A stretch of DNA of 18,715 bases. It comes from CAZQYC01 sp043746555 (GTDB taxonomy: Bacteria > Pseudomonadota > Gammaproteobacteria > Steroidobacterales > Steroidobacteraceae). Made by a program: the position numbers and the translations under genes. The DNA lies in the NCBI GenBank assembly GCA_043746555.1, contig JAYTQU010000219.1, positions 1 to 18,715 of the forward strand, written 5' to 3'. Below are positions 14,660-18,715 of this stretch, in pieces (position 1 is the stretch's first letter; every line of letters starts with the position of its first letter). The notes under the pieces are model-generated. The model worked only from the letters and a program-made list of their open reading frames with translations. It did not search any database and had not been told where the DNA came from.

Positions 14660-16765
14660 CTACTTTATCCGAACCTTGAATTGCAGGTCGAAATAGGGAT
14701 TACCGACGAGCGAACTGCCGGCCATCGCACCTTGTGGCCGAAGGCGAATATGCGTAACCGTCGCGTCGCATTTGTCGGCGTCTAGCGTTGGCGAATAGCT
14801 CCAAGTTACGCCGCCATCGTTGGAGAAGTCCACATTATCGGCTGCGCTGTTCAGGGCTATGAATGTCCACGTCAATGTGCTGCTTGGCGCGCCGTCGACG
14901 AATGCCACTGGACCTGAACCGGGTGCGCCGACGTCGCCGACGAACAGCTTCGTGTTAGCAGGAATGGAATCGACGATTGATAGGCTATTGCTATCGACCG
15001 TACCGGTCCCCTGATTGATGATGCGCAGCGAGTAACGTTCTTCGGCGCCGGGAATGCTTTTCGGATTGGTCGATCCATTCACCGGGTCGGAAATAACCTG
15101 TACCGATTTTAGATGCATGAGCGCTGGCGTCTGAACGATAAACGTCTGTTCGTCGATGTTGTAGAAGTTTGCTTGCACTTCCGGTGAGTTGGGTTGACCG
15201 GGAATATGCACCAACCCAGCCGTCGCGCCGACGGTACTGGTCGATGCGTCCTTCGCGAACACACGCACTCGCCAATTTGCGCCGGAGGGCGTCGTCGAGA
15301 CAAACGTATAAGTGGGATCGGCACCGACGCTACCGTCGTTACTCCAGATGGCGTCGTTGGCGGTCACGTCACCGTGCGTGCCGTCGTTGAATAACTTTAT
15401 ACCGCTTGCTACCAATGCGCCGGCATTGTCGTATACGTTGGCCGTCACTGGATTGGCGGCTGCCGTTGGCGTTGCATCGACCGTCGAGCGAATGACTAAT
15501 TTCTGACCAGCGGCATAGGTTGTTGTCGCGATGGGTGCGGCGATGTTGACGCCAAAAGCTTCAGGCGTACCTAGTGTCGGTGTTACGACGCACCACTCAA
15601 CGTCATCGATGTGGTACCAGGCCTTGTAGAGCGTTACGTCGCTGGTAGTGATTGTAAGTGTGATGGTTGATCCGGCGCCGAATCCGGCCAAGCTGTCGGT
15701 CGGATTGAACCACGGTTGCGAACCGCGCGAAATCCCCATGCCGAGCATGTGTCCGCCTTTGTTGTTGGTGTCGAAACCGTTGTAAGGACCGTAACCCGAT
15801 TGAGTTGTGCTAGCGGCGTTGCCGCTAGTGCCGTTACTGCTGAAGTTGGTGCTATACGGAAAGGTTGCGTACGAGGCACCATCCGGACCGACCATAACTG
15901 TGTTGGTGGCGCCGGAACCGAGTGTGATGCGAATAAAGTCGTAACTGCTCGCGTTTGCCCAAGAAGAATCCCAGCCTTCGGGCCGATAGCGCAACGAAAT
16001 GCCGGTTGGACAACTGCTCGGTTTGATAAACGATCTTGTCAGTGTGACGCCAGGGTTGTGATTCGCTAGTTCATTCGATGTGCGTGAGCCAAGCAAATAG
16101 GATTGAGCGCCGGTAAATGGCGTGCCGTCGGTAGTGACCGTCGCGCCATTACCATCGGTGGTGATGGAAGGATTTTCGCTGGATCGAATTTGCGCATCGT
16201 AGCCGCCACCGCTTGTAGTTGCCGTCCAACCCGGGGGATTTTGTGTGCCCGTCCCGCCCACTTCGAAATTGCCGTTGATCGGCGGTTGCGGATTTCCGGG
16301 CTTTAAGCCATTCGCGGTGATATCGAAATACAAGTAATACGTCACCGCACCCGAATCTTCGAGAATGAAGCGCACCTCGCCGCGACTGTTGCCGATCGTG
16401 TCGCTGGCACCTGCATAAACGGAATCGGTGAATTCTTGATTGGTCGAAAGTGCGCCGCTGCTCCGCACCACGCGCGGTGAATTTGCGTCGAAGGTTCCGT
16501 TCACACCTAGTTGAGTGAGCAGCGCTCCAAAATCGACATCGACTTTGATTGTGCTGTTGACGCTAGCGCCTGCGGGTACGTTGATCGGCACTCGGTAGTG
16601 CCAATCGGGAGCAGTGCCGACCGGGTTTTGATCGTACCAAGTGGGTAGCCGCAAATCGGCGCGAGGCGCAGCAGCAAAGGTCAGCAGCGCCGCGAATGCA
16701 AACGGACGAATCACGGCTAAAAGCCGGCATCCGCGAGACGAAAAAGTAGACGATCCCCGTAGCAT
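14660..16765 (-). CDS. Exported multidomain beta-sandwich protein with C-terminal DUF11-like module
   Basis: The protein has 701 residues and I do not recognise a specific function. A signal peptide (hydrophobic core about 14-33) marks export. Residues about 55-155 resemble DUF2341 (WHYRVPINVP...). Residues 163-400 look like a jelly-roll/carbohydrate-binding-type domain opening with NGNFEVGG and closing with YHIDDVEW. Residues 412-525 are a beta-sandwich with LFNDGTHGDVTANDAIW. Residues 550-701 are one DUF11-like module (SIPGAEERYSLRIINQG ... VDSIPANTKLFVGD ... SNDGGVTWSYS ... THIRLR). It ends FDLQFKVRIK with no cell-wall, PEP-CTERM or autotransporter anchor visible. Start is uncertain: ATG at 16765 or GTG at 16714. 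It is divergent from two smaller DUF11-like genes. A surface or secreted role is inferred. Confidence 0.85.
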   Translation of the reverse strand: MLRGSSTFSSRGCRLLAVIRPFAFAALLTFAAAPRADLRLPTWYDQNPVGTAPDWHYRVPINVPAGASVNSTIKVDVDFGALLTQLGVNGTFDANSPRVVRSSGALSTNQEFTDSVYAGASDTIGNSRGEVRFILEDSGAVTYYLYFDITANGLKPGNPQPPINGNFEVGGTGTQNPPGWTATTSGGGYDAQIRSSENPSITTDGNGATVTTDGTPFTGAQSYLLGSRTSNELANHNPGVTLTRSFIKPSSCPTGISLRYRPEGWDSSWANASSYDFIRITLGSGATNTVMVGPDGASYATFPYSTNFSSNGTSGNAASTTQSGYGPYNGFDTNNKGGHMLGMGISRGSQPWFNPTDSLAGFGAGSTITLTITTSDVTLYKAWYHIDDVEWCVVTPTLGTPEAFGVNIAAPIATTTYAAGQKLVIRSTVDATPTAAANPVTANVYDNAGALVASGIKLFNDGTHGDVTANDAIWSNDGSVGADPTYTFVSTTPSGANWRVRVFAKDASTSTVGATAGLVHIPGQPNSPEVQANFYNIDEQTFIVQTPALMHLKSVQVISDPVNGSTNPKSIPGAEERYSLRIINQGTGTVDSNSLSIVDSIPANTKLFVGDVGAPGSGPVAFVDGAPSSTLTWTFIALNSAADNVDFSNDGGVTWSYSPTLDADKCDATVTHIRLRPQGAMAGSSLVGNPYFDLQFKVRIK

Positions 16766-17055
16766 AGACCGCGAGCTTACCGACGACGTTTATCGGGTTT
16801 TCCCTAACCGGTCACAGTTCGCGTCGATTATGTTGCCGCTCGACAAACTCAGATGTTAAAGCGCGAGCTTATCGGCATTTCCCGCAAGTCCTTGAGCCGA
16901 TTCGAATAGAAGTGCGAACCGCCTCACGTCGCAACCGTGGCAAACGTTAAAAATCCCGCTCGTATGAGTAAATCCGCCAATTCCGTTAGGGAGTTGGCCT
17001 AGCGGCGCAATGGGAGATCGTCCCAGCGCGCTGCCTTTTACATGTCAGGCGATTG
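16766..17055. other. Divergent intergenic region with direct repeats and stem-loops
   Basis: These 290 bp separate the 701-aa and 334-aa genes and hold no supportable ORF. Contents: a direct repeat GCGAGCTTA (16771-16779 and 16863-16871), each followed by a CG-containing stretch; a 9-bp stem with one G-U pair (16976-16984/16990-16998, 5-nt loop); a TGGGA/TCCCA stem (17011-17015/17021-17025); and an overlapping perfect palindrome CAGCGCGCTG (17024-17033). I saw no convincing -35/-10 pair. The region should contain promoters for both directions. Confidence 0.6.
16976..17033 (+). promoter_or_regulatory. Cluster of stem-loops in the leader of the 334-aa gene
   Basis: Stem 1 is GCCAATTCC/GGAGTTGGC with a GTTAG loop (one G-U pair). 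Stem 2 is TGGGA/TCCCA with a GATCG loop. The palindrome CAGCGCGCTG follows directly. All lie within 80 bp upstream of the ATG at 17056. They could be leader RNA structure or protein sites; no known riboswitch consensus was matched. Confidence 0.4.
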
Positions 17056-18060
17056 ATGCAACCGACGAGAAACAATTGGGTTTCAAGAATGACCGCGTGG
17101 CAGTCAGGCGGCGTTCTGTTACTGACGACAAGCGTTGCACTTGCCGTCGGTACGTCGGCCAACACTGCGATCAGTAATTCCGCGCAGGTGAGTTATTCGA
17201 TTGGCGGCGCGCCCGTCACGGTCAACTCGAACACGACCACGCTAAATGTTGCGGAAATTCTCAACGTCAACGTCACGATGCAAACGCCCACGGTATCGGT
17301 CGCGCCGGGTGCAACTCAGCGAGCGATTGTCGTGCGCGTCACTAACATCGGCAACGCTTCGGAAGTATTTCGACTTGCGGGCAATAGCGCAATTGCCGGT
17401 GACGATTTCGATCCGATTCCATCCGCGCCGTTTATCTATTTCGATACGGACAATAGCGGCGATCTTTCCGCGGCGGATGTTGCGTACGTACCGGGAACGA
17501 ACGATCCCACGATCGCGGCGGATCAATTCGCCACGCTGCTCATTGTGAATAACATTCCAACCGGTCTTGCCAACGGCACGATCGGTCGCACGCAATTTAC
17601 TGCGCAAGCGGCAAAAGGCAGCGGCGCGCCGGGTACGGTATTGGCGGGACAAGGTCCGGGCGGCGTCGACATCGTGGTCGGCACGAGCAGCGCAAATCAA
17701 TCCGGCACCGCGTCGTATGTCGTAGCGGGACTGCAGTTGAACGCCTTGAAATCGCAAACTATCGTCGATCAATTCGGCGGCACGCGACCGATTCCCGGTG
17801 CGCGCATCAATTATCAAATCATCATCACGCCGACCGGGACAGGCACGGCCAATGCGGTGGCGTTCACCGACGCCATTCCCGCCAATACGACTTACGTAGT
17901 CGGCACGATACGTTTGAATTCCGTCGTGCTCACCGATACAGCCGATGCGGACGCGGGGCAATTCGTTACGACGCCCGCAGCGCAAGTGCGCGTGACGCTC
18001 GGCGATCTCACGTCAGCAAGCGGCGCGCAGACCATCAATTTTGCAGTGACTATCAATTAG
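17056..18060 (+). CDS. Exported DUF11-like protein with an EF-hand-like loop
   Basis: The 334-residue protein has a signal peptide (hydrophobic core about 18-31, cleavage near SANTA). The mature start, ANTAISNSAQVSYS, is typical of proteins carrying DUF11 repeats. Residues 60-215 are beta-rich, with a calcium-type loop DTDNSGDLSAAD (130-141) having Asp/Asp/Ser/Asp at EF-hand or dockerin positions. Residues 228-334 are a DUF11-like module (PIPGARINYQI ... FTDAIPANTTYVVGT) ending INFAVTIN. The ATG at 17056 is preferred to the in-frame TTG just before it; AGGCG lies a few bases upstream. It is followed after 12 bp by the 172-aa gene, so the two are probably cotranscribed. Function is unknown. 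Only one Asn/Thr/Ser-rich low-Cys composition trait is notable: no cysteine is present at all. Confidence 0.85.
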   Translation: MQPTRNNWVSRMTAWQSGGVLLLTTSVALAVGTSANTAISNSAQVSYSIGGAPVTVNSNTTTLNVAEILNVNVTMQTPTVSVAPGATQRAIVVRVTNIGNASEVFRLAGNSAIAGDDFDPIPSAPFIYFDTDNSGDLSAADVAYVPGTNDPTIAADQFATLLIVNNIPTGLANGTIGRTQFTAQAAKGSGAPGTVLAGQGPGGVDIVVGTSSANQSGTASYVVAGLQLNALKSQTIVDQFGGTRPIPGARINYQIIITPTGTGTANAVAFTDAIPANTTYVVGTIRLNSVVLTDTADADAGQFVTTPAAQVRVTLGDLTSASGAQTINFAVTIN

Positions 18061-18072
18061 AGGAGAGGGGAA

Positions 18073-18591
18073 ATGAGTACAGCAAGACATGAGGCTTGGG
18101 GCTTGGGGCTAAAGGTTAGAGTCGGAATAGCCGCGTTGTCGCTCATCGCAACGTTGCCGGCTTTCGCGCAGGAAAAAAAATGCGTGTCGCTCAAAACTGA
18201 AGCGCAGGTCGAACAGGATTACACCGACGCGCAGGGCAAACCGGCAAAACGTTTGGTTGAGCCACACAAAATCGTTCCCGGCACCGAAGTCATTTGGACC
18301 ATCTCCGCTTTCAACGTCTGCGACAAAGCCGCGGACAAAGTAGTGATTGAGAACGCAGTGCCCGAGCACATGATCTATGTTGCCGATTCGGCGATCGGTC
18401 CGGGTGCCGAGATCGCCTATTCGCTCGACGGCCGCGAATTCAAAAAAGCGACTGAGTTAGTCGTGCGCGACGCGGACGGCAAAACTCGTCCCGCACGCGC
18501 CGATGAAATCAAAAGCATTCGCTGGGTATTGAGCGTACCGATCGCGCCGAAGTCGATGGCGTACGGTCGCTATCGCGCCAAAGTTAAATGA
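18073..18591 (+). CDS. Small exported single-domain DUF11-like protein
   Basis: The 172 residues comprise a signal peptide (core about 17-30, cleavage after FA-Q near 32) and one beta-sandwich module. Its motif order matches that of the neighbours: KIVPGTEVIWTISAFNVC, then VIENAVPEHMIYVADS, then AYSLDGREF, then IKSIRWVLSVP, ending GRYRAKVK. Two Cys (C37 and the one in FNVCDKA) could form a disulfide after export. AGGAGAGGGG lies just upstream of the ATG, so translation should be efficient. The N-region of the signal is coded by a GGCTTGG tandem repeat. It lies 12 bp after the 334-aa gene and about 120 bp before another gene start. A subunit of a secreted or surface assembly is possible but unproven. 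Confidence 0.85.
   Translation: MSTARHEAWGLGLKVRVGIAALSLIATLPAFAQEKKCVSLKTEAQVEQDYTDAQGKPAKRLVEPHKIVPGTEVIWTISAFNVCDKAADKVVIENAVPEHMIYVADSAIGPGAEIAYSLDGREFKKATELVVRDADGKTRPARADEIKSIRWVLSVPIAPKSMAYGRYRAKVK
18093..18110. repeat. GGCTTGG tandem microrepeat inside a signal-peptide region
   Basis: GGCTTGG is repeated directly at 18093-18099 and 18100-18106 and continues with GGCT to 18110. It encodes part of the signal n-region (AWGLGLK). It resembles the G-rich microrepeats upstream of the korA and korB genes. Confidence 0.55.
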
Positions 18592-18613
18592 GATTTGCCG
18601 CGAGGCAAAAGCG

Positions 18614-18641
18614 TTTGCAACCACTGGCAAGCAGTTGCAAA
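18614..18641. repeat. 8-bp inverted repeat between the 172-aa gene and the next start
   Basis: TTTGCAAC (18614-18621) and GTTGCAAA (18634-18641) pair across a 12-nt loop, 23 bp after the stop codon. No U-tract follows directly (a TTTTTTT run comes at about 18669-18675), so a terminator is doubtful; processing or stabilising structure within an operon is equally possible. Confidence 0.45.
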
Positions 18642-18709
18642 AGCGTCGATGAGCCTGCCGTCTGTTGGTTTTTTTGTCTGTCTGTTCGTTTCTGTTTAGG
18701 AGTATTGCA

Positions 18710-18715
18710 ATGACA
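18710..18715 (+). CDS. Start of a further gene, cut by window end
   Basis: An ATG at 18710 is preceded by TAGGAG (18697-18702) at 7-bp spacing, after a T-rich leader containing GTCTGTCTGTTCGTTTCTGTTT. Only two codons (Met-Thr) are visible. By position it is probably the next member of the DUF11-like cluster, but nothing of its product can be read. Confidence 0.55.

Noticed and set aside
16920..17050. Possible tRNA or known riboswitch, from GTTGGCCTAGCGGC resembling a D-arm and nearby stems.
   Set aside because: No T-arm GGTTCRA box, no acceptor stem and no match to any riboswitch core that I could recall.
17242..17985. Minus-strand open frame of 247 codons opposite the 334-aa DUF11-like gene.
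   Set aside because: The product is Arg-rich, typical of a reverse-frame shadow, while the plus strand has a signal peptide and a recognisable module.
18660..18690. TTTTTTT run as an intrinsic terminator after the 172-aa gene.
   Set aside because: No GC-rich stem directly precedes the run; the 8-bp inverted repeat ends about 27 bp earlier.

Overview
The window looks like chromosomal DNA of a Gram-negative proteobacterium, most likely a gammaproteobacterium. The strongest evidence is the order rhodanese (yibN) - glutaredoxin (grxC) - secB - gpsA, with envC divergent from it, which is the arrangement known from enterobacteria and many other gammaproteobacteria. A heme O synthase (cyoE) points to a heme-copper oxidase and aerobic respiration. 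I cannot name a genus from the sequence.

Layout. (1) Positions 1-6784 form a minus-strand block, read from right to left: envC (divisome-linked activator of murein amidases), a GAF-GGDEF-EAL c-di-GMP protein, ctpA (periplasmic PDZ/S41 protease), a membrane GGDEF protein, a small His-rich SEC-C protein and a truncated cyoE at the window edge. The last gene pairs overlap or nearly overlap, suggesting coupling. (2) Positions 6904-9393 form a plus-strand housekeeping block: yibN, grxC, secB, gpsA. (3) Positions 9398-9567 hold a compact 170-bp element of five successive stem-loops bounded by a near-perfect terminal inverted repeat, lying between convergent genes. (4) Positions 9564-14419, minus strand, carry a three-gene 2-oxoacid:ferredoxin oxidoreductase module: an FAD/NAD(P)/multi-[4Fe-4S] electron-transfer subunit, a fused gamma-alpha subunit, and the TPP-binding beta subunit. 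A 9-bp perfect inverted repeat sits just upstream. (5) Positions 14660-18715 hold a divergent cluster of exported beta-sandwich proteins. One 701-aa protein is on the minus strand; on the plus strand are a 334-aa protein, a 172-aa protein and the first two codons of a further gene. All three complete proteins end in one DUF11-like module. The shared intergenic leader of about 290 bp is rich in stem-loops.

How the parts fit together. The first block joins septal peptidoglycan processing (EnvC, CtpA) with two c-di-GMP-type proteins whose GGDEF sites are both degenerate, in different ways. This suggests c-di-GMP or GTP sensing, with possible c-di-GMP hydrolysis by the EAL domain, linked to cell separation or envelope remodelling. 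The ferredoxin oxidoreductase module probably makes low-potential reduced ferredoxin or exchanges electrons between ferredoxin and NAD(P)H. The DUF11-like cluster is the most accessory-looking part and has no function I can assign; it is the best candidate here for an undescribed surface system. No tRNA, rRNA, CRISPR array, intact transposase or phage gene was seen.
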